Origin: Verrucomicrobiota bacterium
Lineage (GTDB): Bacteria; Verrucomicrobiota; Kiritimatiellia; RFP12; UBA1067
Assembly: GCA_023269675.1 (NCBI GenBank)
Contig: JAHFSX010000019.1
Span: 1-64,000, forward strand
DNA length: 64,000 nucleotides
Direction of reading: 5' to 3'
Of this stretch, positions 44,410-52,203 are shown in pieces. The position numbers were made by a program, and so were the translations under genes. The first letter of the stretch is position 1; every line of letters starts with the position of its first letter. The notes below the pieces were generated by a model. That model ran no database searches and was not told the DNA's origin. It saw only the letters and a list, made by a program, of their open reading frames with translations.

Positions 44410-45246
44410 ATGATTATCGCGGTGGCATCGGGCAAAGGCGGGACCGGCAAGACGACGGTTACGGTGAATCTGGCGCGGGTGTGCGGCACGGCTGTTCACC
44501 TTTTGGACTGCGACGTGGAAGAGCCCAACGCGCATCTTTTCCTCGGAGGCGAATTGTGCGGCGAACCCGAGACGATCTCGATTCCCGTGCCGGAGGTGGA
44601 TGAGGCGCTGTGTGACGGATGCGGCGAGTGCAGCCGTTTCTGCGCGTACAAGGCGCTGGCCGTGCTTGCGAAGCGGGTGCTGGTCTTTCCTGAGATGTGC
44701 CACGGGTGCGGCGGCTGCCGGTTGGTCTGTCCGAAAGGCGCGATCCGCGAAGTGCCCAAACGCATCGGCGTGGCCGAAACACTGCGGTCCGGGGACATCA
44801 CACTGATTCAGGGACGGCTCGATGTGGGCGTGGCGATGTCGCCGCCGCTCATTCGCGCTGTTAAGGCCAAGATTCCAAAGGAGGGCGACGCCATTCTGGA
44901 CGCGCCGCCCGGCACCTCCTGTCCCGTGATCGCCACCTTGCGCGAGACCGACTATGTGGTGCTGGTGACCGAACCGACACCGTTCGGGCTTCATGATTTG
45001 CGTCTGGCGGTGGCCGTGGTGCGCGAGTTGCGGCTTCCGTTCGGTGTGGTGGTCAACCGCGCCGGCAGCGGGGATGACCGCGTGCAGGACTACTGCCGTG
45101 ACGAATGGATTCCGGTGCTGGCCGAAATCCCGGATGACCGCCGCATCGCCGAAGCGTATTCGCGGGGAGAGATGATGGTCGATACTTTACCGGAATATAG
45201 GGTGCTTTTTCAGACACTGTGGGCGAATATCAGGGGGCTCACATGA
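44410..45246 (+). CDS. MinD/Mrp-type ATPase with inserted 2x[4Fe-4S] ferredoxin domain, 1
   Basis: A 278-residue P-loop ATPase. The deviant Walker A SGKGGTGKTTVTVNLA is at the N-terminus. The ferredoxin insert holds CDGCGECSRFCAYKAL and CHGCGGCRLVCPKGAI. Then come DAPPGTSCPVIATL and VTEPTPFGLHDLRLAV. It resembles DVU2103/DVU2104, partners of the orange protein in Desulfovibrio vulgaris. The ATG is two bases after the previous stop. Its own TGA overlaps the next ATG, so the two ATPases are likely made in equal amounts and pair. Confidence 0.93.
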   Translation: MIIAVASGKGGTGKTTVTVNLARVCGTAVHLLDCDVEEPNAHLFLGGELCGEPETISIPVPEVDEALCDGCGECSRFCAYKALAVLAKRVLVFPEMCHGCGGCRLVCPKGAIREVPKRIGVAETLRSGDITLIQGRLDVGVAMSPPLIRAVKAKIPKEGDAILDAPPGTSCPVIATLRETDYVVLVTEPTPFGLHDLRLAVAVVRELRLPFGVVVNRAGSGDDRVQDYCRDEWIPVLAEIPDDRRIAEAYSRGEMMVDTLPEYRVLFQTLWANIRGLT

Positions 45247-46133
45247 TTCAGGAACTGGTGATCATCAGCGGCAAGGGCGGCACGGGCAAGACCAGTGTGG
45301 CGGCGTCGTTCGCCGTGCTGGCGGCCGGGCGTGCCGTGGTTGCGGATTGTGATGTGGATGCTGCGGATCTGCACCTGGTTCTTGTCCCAAGAATCATCGA
45401 GAGCACAGATTTCAAGAGCGGGCATGAGGCGGTGATGCTGCGCGAAAGATGCACGGGCTGCGGCCTGTGTGCGGAGCTGTGCCGGTTCGAGGCAGTGAAG
45501 CTTTTGACGGACAACCGGTACCGGGTCGATCCCGTGGCGTGCGAAGGGTGCGGCGTGTGCGTGCGTTTCTGTCCCGCAGACGCGATCGCGTTTCCGGAAC
45601 GGCTCTGCGGCGAGTGGATGGTCTCTGAGACGCGCTGCGGGCCAATGGTCCACGCCTGTCTGGGTGTGGCGGCCGAGAACTCCGGCAAACTGGTATCCAT
45701 TGTGCGGCGCGAGGCGCGGCGGATCGCCGGAGAGAAGGGGCTGCCGCTGATCGTCACGGACGGGCCGCCCGGTATCGGGTGCCCGGTGATCGCCTCGATG
45801 ACCGGCTCGTCGCAGGTGCTGGTGGTGACCGAGCCGACCGTGTCGGGCGAGCACGATCTGGAGCGGGTTCTGAAACTGGCGAGGCACTTCGACGTTCCGA
45901 CTTCAGTCTGCGTGAACAAATGGGACATCAATCCGGAGATGACGGAACGTATTGAGCGAAAGGCCGAGGCTTCGGGTGCGCGGGTTGTCGGGCGCATCCG
46001 CTACGACCGCATGGTGACGGCGGCGCAGATTCAGGCGAAGGCGGTCGTGGAGACCGACGCGCCGTCGGCGGCGGATATCAGGAGCGTATGGGCGAATTTG
46101 AAACTGGAGACAGGAAAAGGAGAACACACATGA
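45243..46133 (+). CDS. MinD/Mrp-type ATPase with ferredoxin domain, 2
   Basis: A 296-residue paralogue of the preceding product: SGKGGTGKTSVAASFAVLA, ferredoxin motifs CTGCGLCAELCRFEAV and CEGCGVCVRFCPADAI, then DGPPGIGCPVIASMTG and VTEPTVSGEHDLERV. Both neighbours overlap it by four bases (ATGA). These ATPases bind [4Fe-4S] clusters and are thought to couple nucleotide hydrolysis to cluster or metal loading, or, in the ORP system, to positioning within the cell. Confidence 0.93.
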   Translation: MIQELVIISGKGGTGKTSVAASFAVLAAGRAVVADCDVDAADLHLVLVPRIIESTDFKSGHEAVMLRERCTGCGLCAELCRFEAVKLLTDNRYRVDPVACEGCGVCVRFCPADAIAFPERLCGEWMVSETRCGPMVHACLGVAAENSGKLVSIVRREARRIAGEKGLPLIVTDGPPGIGCPVIASMTGSSQVLVVTEPTVSGEHDLERVLKLARHFDVPTSVCVNKWDINPEMTERIERKAEASGARVVGRIRYDRMVTAAQIQAKAVVETDAPSAADIRSVWANLKLETGKGEHT

Positions 46134-46486
46134 GTAACACGACGAAAATCAAGATCGCGATCCCTCTGGCAGAGGGCAAATTGTGCATGCACTTCGGACA
46201 CTGCGAGACGTTCGCGCTGTTCGACGTGGATCTGGAGCAACGGAAAATCATTGGGCGCGTGGATCTCACGCCGCCGCCGCACGAGCCGGGCGTCATCCCG
46301 AAATGGGTTGCGGCACAGGGCGCTGGGCTGATTCTTGCGGGAGGCATGGGGCAGCGTGCGCAAGACATTTTCATGGAGCACAAAGTCCGTGTGATGGTTG
46401 GCATGCCGTCCGAGACTCCGGAGGCGCTGGTCGGGCAGTACTTGGCGGGTACACTGCAGGCGGGTGCGAATGTCTGCGACCACTAA
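46130..46486 (+). CDS. NifX-family protein 3
   Basis: 118 residues with a strong ribosome site (AAAAGGAGAA). IAIPLAEGKLCMHFGHCETF carries the HFGH motif of the family and two nearby cysteines; LILAGGMGQRAQDIFMEHKV is the second conserved block. It is similar to the DVU2105-like member of the ORP operons. It overlaps the upstream ATPase by four bases and the following thioesterase by 17. Confidence 0.88.
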   Translation: MSNTTKIKIAIPLAEGKLCMHFGHCETFALFDVDLEQRKIIGRVDLTPPPHEPGVIPKWVAAQGAGLILAGGMGQRAQDIFMEHKVRVMVGMPSETPEALVGQYLAGTLQAGANVCDH

Positions 46487-46910
46487 GAGCATCGGACACG
46501 GCTTTGGCCATCAACACGGCCACCGGGCGTGTCTGCTGTGCGGCGACAAGAACCCATGGTCGTTGGGGCTGGCTTTTGATCCGGACGGCGAAGGCGGCGT
46601 GCGAACGACGTTTGAGCCGGATGAGCGGCTGCAGGGATACGACGGGATGCTTCATGGCGGTGTTGCGGCGGCATTGCTCGACTCTGCCATGACGCACTGC
46701 CTCTTCCACCGGGGCGTGCGGGCGGTGACGGCCGATTTGCGCGTGCGCTATCCGCATCCGGTGCCGATGGGCATTCGAATCGGTTTGCGGGCTTGGGTGA
46801 CAGAGACTCACGCGCCGCTCTACCGGCTGAAAGCGGAATTGACGGGCGGAGACCGTGTGCTGGTCTGGGCACAGGCGACCTTCTGTGAAGCAAAGAAAGT
46901 GTCAACGTGA
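46470..46910 (+). CDS. PaaI-like hotdog-fold thioesterase
   Basis: A 146-residue protein: RACLLCGDKNPWSLGLAFDP at the N-terminus, then the active-site region GYDGMLHGGVAAALLDSAMT of acyl-CoA thioesterases, and VRYPHPVPMGIRI. A CxxC near the start is unlike classical PaaI but common in small YbgC/PaaI relatives. The ATG at 46470 is inside the end of the previous gene. The role in a metal-cluster operon is unclear; hydrolysis of a thioester intermediate is possible. Confidence 0.8.
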   Translation: MSATTKSIGHGFGHQHGHRACLLCGDKNPWSLGLAFDPDGEGGVRTTFEPDERLQGYDGMLHGGVAAALLDSAMTHCLFHRGVRAVTADLRVRYPHPVPMGIRIGLRAWVTETHAPLYRLKAELTGGDRVLVWAQATFCEAKKVST

Positions 46911-47233
46911 GCGTGAAGGTGAAAGAGGTTCAGGACAGCGGGTTTGCTGAAGCGATCCGCACGGGTGTCGTACTCGTGGATTTCTGGGCGCCGAGGTGTG
47001 GCCCGTGTCTTATGCAAGGGCCGATTTTGGAAGAGGTCGCGTCTGCCGTCGGCGACAGGGCCGTGATCGTCAAGGTGAACATCGACGAGAATCCCAAGGC
47101 TGCCGACGCGTTCGAGTTCAAGAGCATCCCCACTCTGATCCTGCTCAAGGACGGCGAGGCCGTGCTGCAGTTCACGGGGCTTCAGCGCAAGGAGACGCTG
47201 GTGGCTGCTATCGGGCAGGTGGCGGGGGTCTAA
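46907..47233 (+). CDS. Thioredoxin-like protein, copy 2 (RCGPC active site)
   Basis: A 108-residue paralogue of the 35999 product with VDFWAPRCGPCLMQG, that is Arg30 in place of the nearly invariant Trp before the CGPC pair. The cis-proline region KSIPTLILLKDGE is intact. Loss of the Trp should change redox potential and partner binding. The GTG start overlaps the previous TGA. A specialised role in the ORP-like cluster is likely. Confidence 0.9.
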   Translation: MSVKVKEVQDSGFAEAIRTGVVLVDFWAPRCGPCLMQGPILEEVASAVGDRAVIVKVNIDENPKAADAFEFKSIPTLILLKDGEAVLQFTGLQRKETLVAAIGQVAGV

Positions 47234-47246
47234 CGGAAAGTTTGTC

Positions 47247-48080
47247 ATGCATGTGAACGGAGTATCGGTCACGGTACTGTCGGACAATCGCACCGCGTAT
47301 GGGCTGGAGGCGGAGCACGGGTTCGCGCTCTGGATCGAGACCGCAGGGCATAAGATCCTGTTCGACACGGGTCGCGGCGAGGCGATGCTGAGGAATGCGG
47401 AGGCGTTGGGCATCGATCTCGGCTTGGCGGACTGCGTGGTGCTGAGTCACGGCCACTACGACCACACCGGGAACGTGTCCAACGTGCTTGCGCGTGCCGG
47501 GCGCGCCCGCCTGTATCTGCATCCGGATGCGATGCAGGCGCGGTACAGCATTCACGACGCGCCGAAACCGATCGGCATGCCGGCAGAGTCTAAGACGGCG
47601 GTGCGGGCTCTGCCCGATTCGCGGCGTTGCTGGGTATCGAGCCCATGGGCTCTTGCAGAAGGCGTGATGATGACGGGGCCTGTGCCGCGCATCACCGCGT
47701 ACGAGGATACGGGCGGGCCGTTTTTTCTGGATGCGGAGGGAACGCATGCGGATGTGATTCCGGACGATCTTTCGCTCTGGATAGAGACCCGTGCGGGGCT
47801 GGTGGTCTGCTTGGGCTGTTGCCACGCGGGTGTCGTCAACACCCTGCGGCACAGCCTGGGGTTGGCCGGAGAGAGCCGCGTCGTCGCGGTGATCGGCGGG
47901 ATGCATCTGCTGCATGCGACGGAGGCTCGATTGGAGCGGACAGCCGAGGCGCTCATGGAGTATGCTATTCCCTGTGTGATCCCCTGCCATTGTACGGGGG
48001 GTGCGGCTTGCGCGTATCTGGCGGAGCGTCTGGGGTCGCCGGTGCAGCCTGGGTACGCGGGAATGAAAGTCAGTTTTTAG
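47247..48080 (+). CDS. MBL-fold metallo-hydrolase
   Basis: A 277-residue protein of the metallo-beta-lactamase superfamily: ALWIETAGHKILFDTGRGEA, metal site LSHGHYDHTGNVSNVL, second metal motif CLGCCHAGVVNTL, GGMHLLHA and PCHCTGGAACAYL. It is usually named after the methanopterin-related dihydropterin phosphate synthase, but most bacterial members are uncharacterised. The CLGCCHAG region has three cysteines near the metal site. Such hydrolases often accompany NifX/MinD-type clusters. The ATG lies 13 bases after the thioredoxin stop. Confidence 0.85.
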   Translation: MHVNGVSVTVLSDNRTAYGLEAEHGFALWIETAGHKILFDTGRGEAMLRNAEALGIDLGLADCVVLSHGHYDHTGNVSNVLARAGRARLYLHPDAMQARYSIHDAPKPIGMPAESKTAVRALPDSRRCWVSSPWALAEGVMMTGPVPRITAYEDTGGPFFLDAEGTHADVIPDDLSLWIETRAGLVVCLGCCHAGVVNTLRHSLGLAGESRVVAVIGGMHLLHATEARLERTAEALMEYAIPCVIPCHCTGGAACAYLAERLGSPVQPGYAGMKVSF

Positions 48081-48095
48081 AAGTAAAGGGACAGG

Positions 48096-48449
48096 ATGAG
48101 GAAAACAGCGAGTGAGTATCACCGGCAGAGGCGCGGCAACTGCGCCCAGTCGGTGGCGTACGCCTGGGGTTCCATGTTTCGGGGCGGTCGCGGAGCCGAA
48201 GAGCTTTTCGCGGGATGCGGAGTCGGTCGGGCACCCGGCGGACTGTGCGGCGCGTTGTTCGCCAGTTGCGAATTGGCCGGAGCCCGCGCGGCAGAGGCGA
48301 TCAGGCAAAGTTTCGCGGAAAGAACCGGCGGCCACCAGACGTGCGAGGCGATCCGAGCGGCGAAAATCATGCCGTGCAGCGAGTGCGTGGGGTTGGCGGC
48401 GGAGTTGCTGGAGGAACATACACGGGAAACATTGCAGGATAGGCGGTAG
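48096..48449 (+). CDS. C_GCAxxG_C_C family protein, copy 2
   Basis: A 117-residue paralogue of the 36351 product: GNCAQSVAYAW, FAGCGVGRAPGGLCGAL, FASCELAG, GHQTCEAIRA and MPCSECVGLAAELLEE. All conserved cysteines are kept. It sits 15 bases after the metallo-hydrolase gene on the same strand. The pairing with a thioredoxin in both copies suggests that the two act together. Confidence 0.87.
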   Translation: MRKTASEYHRQRRGNCAQSVAYAWGSMFRGGRGAEELFAGCGVGRAPGGLCGALFASCELAGARAAEAIRQSFAERTGGHQTCEAIRAAKIMPCSECVGLAAELLEEHTRETLQDRR

Positions 48450-48475
48450 AGCTGGATTTTCGAGTACGCTTTAGC

Positions 48476-48496
48476 GGACGGCTCTGGGAGCCGTCC
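48476..48496. repeat. Perfect 9-bp hairpin (REP-like) before the Mrp gene
   Basis: GGACGGCTC-TGG-GAGCCGTCC is a perfect stem-loop in the 73-base spacer before the Mrp gene. No T run follows (CTGCCAGACAG), so it is more like a dispersed REP element or an RNA-processing hairpin than a terminator. Confidence 0.6.
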
Positions 48497-48522
48497 CTGC
48501 CAGACAGAAAAAAGGGAAAAGG

Positions 48523-49422
48523 ATGCACAGTAAAGAGGACGATCAGAAGAAGACGTGTGAGCCGAGTCAGTGCGGAAGTTGCGGGGACGCGTCCTGCGCT
48601 TCTGCCGGACACACGAACCCGCAGCCTGCGGCGGCTGATGACACAGACCGCAAACTGAAAGACCGGCTGAGCCGGATCCGCCGCAAGATCATCGTGATGT
48701 CCGGCAAGGGCGGCGTGGGCAAGAGCACGGTGGCCGTGAACCTCGCCATGAGCGCGATGCTTTCGGGTCAGCGCGTGGGGCTGTTGGACGTGGACCTGCA
48801 CGGGCCGAGCATTCCCACCATGCTGGGGCTGGTCGGGCAAAGGCTCGAGGGCGGCGAAAACGGCATGCTGCCCATCGAGATCGGCGGACTGAAGGTGCTT
48901 TCAGTCGGCTTCCTGTTGAACCACCCGGACGATCCGGTGATCTGGCGCGGGCCGATGAAAATGAGCGTGATCCGGCAGTTCATCGAGGACGTCGACTGGG
49001 GCGATCTGGACCTGCTGGTCATCGATGTGCCGCCCGGAACGGGCGACGAACCCCTCTCGATCTGTCAGCTTATACCCGAACTCGACGGTGCTGTGATCGT
49101 GACCACGCCCCAGAAGGTCGCGGCGGCGGATGTGCGCAAGTCGATCAACTTTTGCAAGGAACTGGGCGTGACCGTGTTGGGCGTCATCGAGAACATGAGC
49201 GGTTTCGCCTGCCCCAAGTGCGGGGAGGTCACGCCGATCCTGCGGGCGGGCGGCGGACGCATCATGGCGGAGCAGATGCATGTGCCGTTCTTGGGGTCGA
49301 TTCCCATTGATCCGCTGATCGCCGAGTCCGGCGACGAGGGTAAGGCGTTCGTCGAGTCGGCGGCGAGTTCGCCCGCGGCCGGGGCGTTCCGCGAGATCGT
49401 GAGAGAGCTGACGATGGCGTAG
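48523..49422 (+). CDS. Mrp/NBP35-type Fe-S cluster carrier ATPase
   Basis: A 299-residue P-loop ATPase that carries and transfers [4Fe-4S] clusters. It has a Cys-rich N-terminus (CEPSQCGSCGDASC, as in eukaryotic NBP35), Walker A MSGKGGVGKSTVAVNLAMS, LLDVDLHGPSIPTMLG, LVIDVPPGTGDEPLS, and the bridging pair CPKC near residue 230. It corresponds to DVU2109 in the Desulfovibrio ORP cluster. The ribosome site AAAAGG is six bases before the ATG. Confidence 0.94.
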   Translation: MHSKEDDQKKTCEPSQCGSCGDASCASAGHTNPQPAAADDTDRKLKDRLSRIRRKIIVMSGKGGVGKSTVAVNLAMSAMLSGQRVGLLDVDLHGPSIPTMLGLVGQRLEGGENGMLPIEIGGLKVLSVGFLLNHPDDPVIWRGPMKMSVIRQFIEDVDWGDLDLLVIDVPPGTGDEPLSICQLIPELDGAVIVTTPQKVAAADVRKSINFCKELGVTVLGVIENMSGFACPKCGEVTPILRAGGGRIMAEQMHVPFLGSIPIDPLIAESGDEGKAFVESAASSPAAGAFREIVRELTMA

Positions 49423-49523
49423 GCGGTCTTTCAGGTCAAGCGTTCACAGAGGCACGGAACGCACGGTGCGGGATAAGACCGCTCGTGCGCGCACGCCGTG
49501 TCCCGGTGACAAGGAGGATGAAA

Positions 49524-50000
49524 ATGAAGACAATGACGCGGAGAAGCATGGTCACGGCGATCGGCGCGGCGGGCGCTGGAACCTGCGTGTGCGGGCTGGG
49601 CGGCGGATGCGCCACGTTCAGCAAGGTGGGCGGCACGCCCGCGATGGCAGCGGATGCGTATGCCGTCGAGGGGAAGAGCCTGAAGGTGACGCTCGGCCAG
49701 GTCTCCGCGTTGGCGGGCGTGGGCGGGTCGGTCAAGGTCATCGACGCGCGTCTGCCGACGCCGATCATCATCGCGCGGACGGGTGAGGGCGAATATGCGG
49801 TTGTATCATTGCTCTGTCCGCACCGGGGTGTGGAGGTCGAGTACCGGCACGCGGACAAGCAGTTCCGCTGCGCCAGCCTGGGACACTCCAAGTTCGGCAT
49901 GGACGGCGCGCTCAAGAGGGGCCTGACCAAGAAGTCGCTCAGCCGCTACAGCGCCACGCTTGATCCGGCCGACAAAAACCGGCTCGTGGTCACACTCTGA
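49524..50000 (+). CDS. Exported Rieske-type protein with unusual second ligand motif
   Basis: 158 residues, with AAGGAGG six bases before the chosen ATG. A twin-arginine-like signal (TRRSMVTAIGAAGAG) is followed by the Rieske-like beta fold. Box 1 is CPHRG (Cys98, His100). Box 2 reads RCASLGHSKF: Cys116 and His121 are separated by four residues instead of the usual two. A [2Fe-2S] cluster may still form, or box 2 may be altered. It could accept electrons in the periplasm. The following methyltransferase ATG overlaps its stop. Confidence 0.72.
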   Translation: MKTMTRRSMVTAIGAAGAGTCVCGLGGGCATFSKVGGTPAMAADAYAVEGKSLKVTLGQVSALAGVGGSVKVIDARLPTPIIIARTGEGEYAVVSLLCPHRGVEVEYRHADKQFRCASLGHSKFGMDGALKRGLTKKSLSRYSATLDPADKNRLVVTL

Positions 50001-50560
50001 TGTTTGACCCCTTCGATCTGCTTGCGCCCATTTACGAACGGCTGATTCCTCCGCCGGACCCGGAGGTGTTGAGAACTTTGCTGGGGTTGTCGCCTGATCT
50101 GTCGCTGCTCGACGCGGCGGGCGGGACGGGTCGGGTCGCGGGCGTGTTCGCCGCGTCAGTGGCGCGCACCGTCGTGTGCGACGCCTCGCCGCGCATGCTG
50201 GGGCAGGCCAGGCGGAAGGGGCTCGAGACCGTACAGGCGGAACTTGAGGAGCTACCGTTCGCGGATGCGACATTCGACAGGATCCTGTTGGTGGACGCGT
50301 TCCATCACGTGCGTGATCAGAAAGCCGCTCTCCGCGAGCTGTTGCGTGTCCTCAAGCCCTCCGGCCGACTGGTTATCGAAGAGCCTGACTTAAGGCGTCT
50401 GCCGGTCAAGATCGTGGCCCTGCTGGAAAAGCTATTCCTGATGCGGAGTCATTTCAAGTATCCGGCAGTCATGTTGGCGTTGATCTCCGAGCTCGGGGAA
50501 TTTTCAACGCTCGCTCGCGAGGATCATTTCCGGGCATGGATTGTGGCCACCAAAAAATGA
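50000..50560 (+). CDS. SAM-dependent methyltransferase (type 11)
   Basis: A 186-residue class I methyltransferase: LLDAAGGTGRVAGVFAASVA (SAM motif I), VVCDASPRMLGQARRKGLET, FDRILLVDAFHHVRDQKAAL and RVLKPSGRLVIEEPDLRRLP. It is not close to the two methyltransferase copies at 34845 and 41325. Resemblance to UbiE-like enzymes suggests a quinone or small-molecule substrate, which would fit the neighbouring Rieske gene; this is inference. Its ATG overlaps the Rieske TGA. Confidence 0.88.
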   Translation: MFDPFDLLAPIYERLIPPPDPEVLRTLLGLSPDLSLLDAAGGTGRVAGVFAASVARTVVCDASPRMLGQARRKGLETVQAELEELPFADATFDRILLVDAFHHVRDQKAALRELLRVLKPSGRLVIEEPDLRRLPVKIVALLEKLFLMRSHFKYPAVMLALISELGEFSTLAREDHFRAWIVATKK

Positions 50561-50586
50561 TAACATGACCGACACAGGAGTAACGG

Positions 50587-50979
50587 ATGAGTGTTGAAAA
50601 GAGGTCACTGTTGACAGAAGATCCGCGCGTAGCCTTGGCCGCGGAGCGGACCTTTCTGGCTTGGATTCGCACGGGGCTGGCCCTGATGGGGTTCGGGTTT
50701 GTGGTCGCGCGTTTTGGGCTGTTCCTTCGGGAGTTGGCCGCCGTCCAGAAGATTTCTCAGCCGCTGTCGCACGGCACCTCCCTGTGGATGGGTCTTGGGC
50801 TGGTCGTGCTGGGCGTCATCTTGAACGTGGCCGCGCTGGTTCGTTACCGCCGATACTTGAAAGACCTGGCCGCCGGCATTCTGCCCCAGCCGAAAGCGCG
50901 GCTCGAGACCGTGGTTGCGGTCGCGCTGACCGTGCTCGGCGTTGCGACCATCATTTCGCTGCTGGTCATCGCATTTTAA
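50587..50979 (+). CDS. DUF202/YidH-family membrane protein
   Basis: A 130-residue protein with three membrane helices: TFLAWIRTGLALMGFGFVVA, LWMGLGLVVLGVILNVAALV and VVAVALTVLGVATIISLLVI. LAAERTFLAWIRT is the DUF202 hallmark. The function is unknown for the whole family. AGGAG lies six bases before the ATG. It ends the plus-strand accessory run. Confidence 0.88.
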   Translation: MSVEKRSLLTEDPRVALAAERTFLAWIRTGLALMGFGFVVARFGLFLRELAAVQKISQPLSHGTSLWMGLGLVVLGVILNVAALVRYRRYLKDLAAGILPQPKARLETVVAVALTVLGVATIISLLVIAF

Positions 50980-51109
50980 GTTACGAGGACGCATTTCTGC
51001 ACCCCATGGAATCTTCTAGAAGCTAGCCCGCATTTTGGCGCACATTCTAAAATGCTGAACTACTCTGTGCGTAAGTCGCTGGATTTGCGTTGTGGTTCCC
51101 GACGCGCGG

Positions 51110-51935
51110 CACTTTTCTTTAAGAGATTTCTTCCGTACCAGGTCGTCACTGGCACGCAGACAACTGCGGCGAACAGCGCTTCGAGCCACGCGCCCGTACT
51201 TAGTTTGAGCACGGTCGCCACGCAGAGATTCTGTGCGTACTAGCCGATAGCAAAGAGCAGGATTCCCGGCCCTGCCAGCCACGATTTCCGCCAGCGCCGC
51301 CACGCGTACGCCATGAGGAATCCGAACAGCGCCACAGGATAAAGCCAAGCGAGGATATGTGCCCGTGCGAGCGTCTTGCCACATACAACAGCGAGGTCAT
51401 GAAGCTGAGCAGTATGATAAGTTGCTGCGGCGTTCCCCAGGTGCGATGTTGCCCGAGGAAACTCGTGCAACCAAAGGCGAGGAGGAGCACGGCCAGAACC
51501 CCGACCAGTCGAACGGGCAACCACGGTTTTTCAGCCCGGCCAGGGATTTGGTGATGGATGAAGAGGATGGGGAACAGGACACTCGCGCACGCGTGCCAGA
51601 CGCTGATGGTGATCGTCCACGGTACGCTGATTCCGAGCCATACGCCGTAGCCGGTGAACTCCGGCACCGGCAGGTCGGTCTTGAGAATAGACGTCTTCGC
51701 CAGCAGGCCTTCATAAAAAAAGGCTATAAGCGAGGCCGGCGAGGAAGAGTCCGGCTAACCCCATGCGCGAACGCAACGCGTACTCGCGAATGACCAGTAC
51801 AGCCAGGCCGTAGCCGACTAGGAGAAACAGCAGAGTGCCGGGTCGTACGAAACCGGACAACGGCGTGCTGCCTGTGACCAATTCCGGCACAACGCTTGAA
51901 AATAGGATCAACGCGATTATCGGCCACATCGACAT
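51110..51935 (-). pseudogene. Disrupted copy of the membrane protein encoded at 63168
   Basis: The N-terminus (MSMWPIIALILFSSVVPELV, then LFLLVGYGLAVLVIREYALR) is intact up to a run of seven T on the minus strand near 51719, where one extra T shifts the frame (AYSLF then stop). The next frame resumes with MPEFTGYGVWLGISVPWTIT. Near 51360 about 80-90 bases present in the other copy are missing. Further on, ILLFAIG is followed by TAG where the other copy has Trp (IGWYAQN), and the stop codon region has also drifted. The DNA is still about 90% like the other copy in the middle. Phase variation at the T run is conceivable, but the other lesions make the copy dead. Confidence 0.85.
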
Positions 51936-52203
51936 CCCTCTATTTGCACTCTGATATAAACCACCCCCTCCACCTTCTCTTGCAGGTCAGTATAGCACAG
52001 CGTCGATTTACAGTGTTAATGGCGCGCCGCACCTGAGCCGTTTACAAAACATTCCAATGGGTTGCTGTCAAACAACCCATCTTCAATGATACGGAACGAT
52101 TATGCTTTCTGGACCCTTCCAACTCGGGCCTGAGAATGCGGGGCGGGCACGCGGGACAGGTGGCGGCGGACACCGCTGACGAAAACGCCAATTTCTCGTG
52201 TTA

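Noticed and set aside
43549..46486. Nitrogen-fixation locus, suggested by NifX/NifB-family annotation
   Set aside because: No nifHDK, nifE/N or true radical-SAM nifB is present; the ATPase-NifX arrangement fits the ORP type better.
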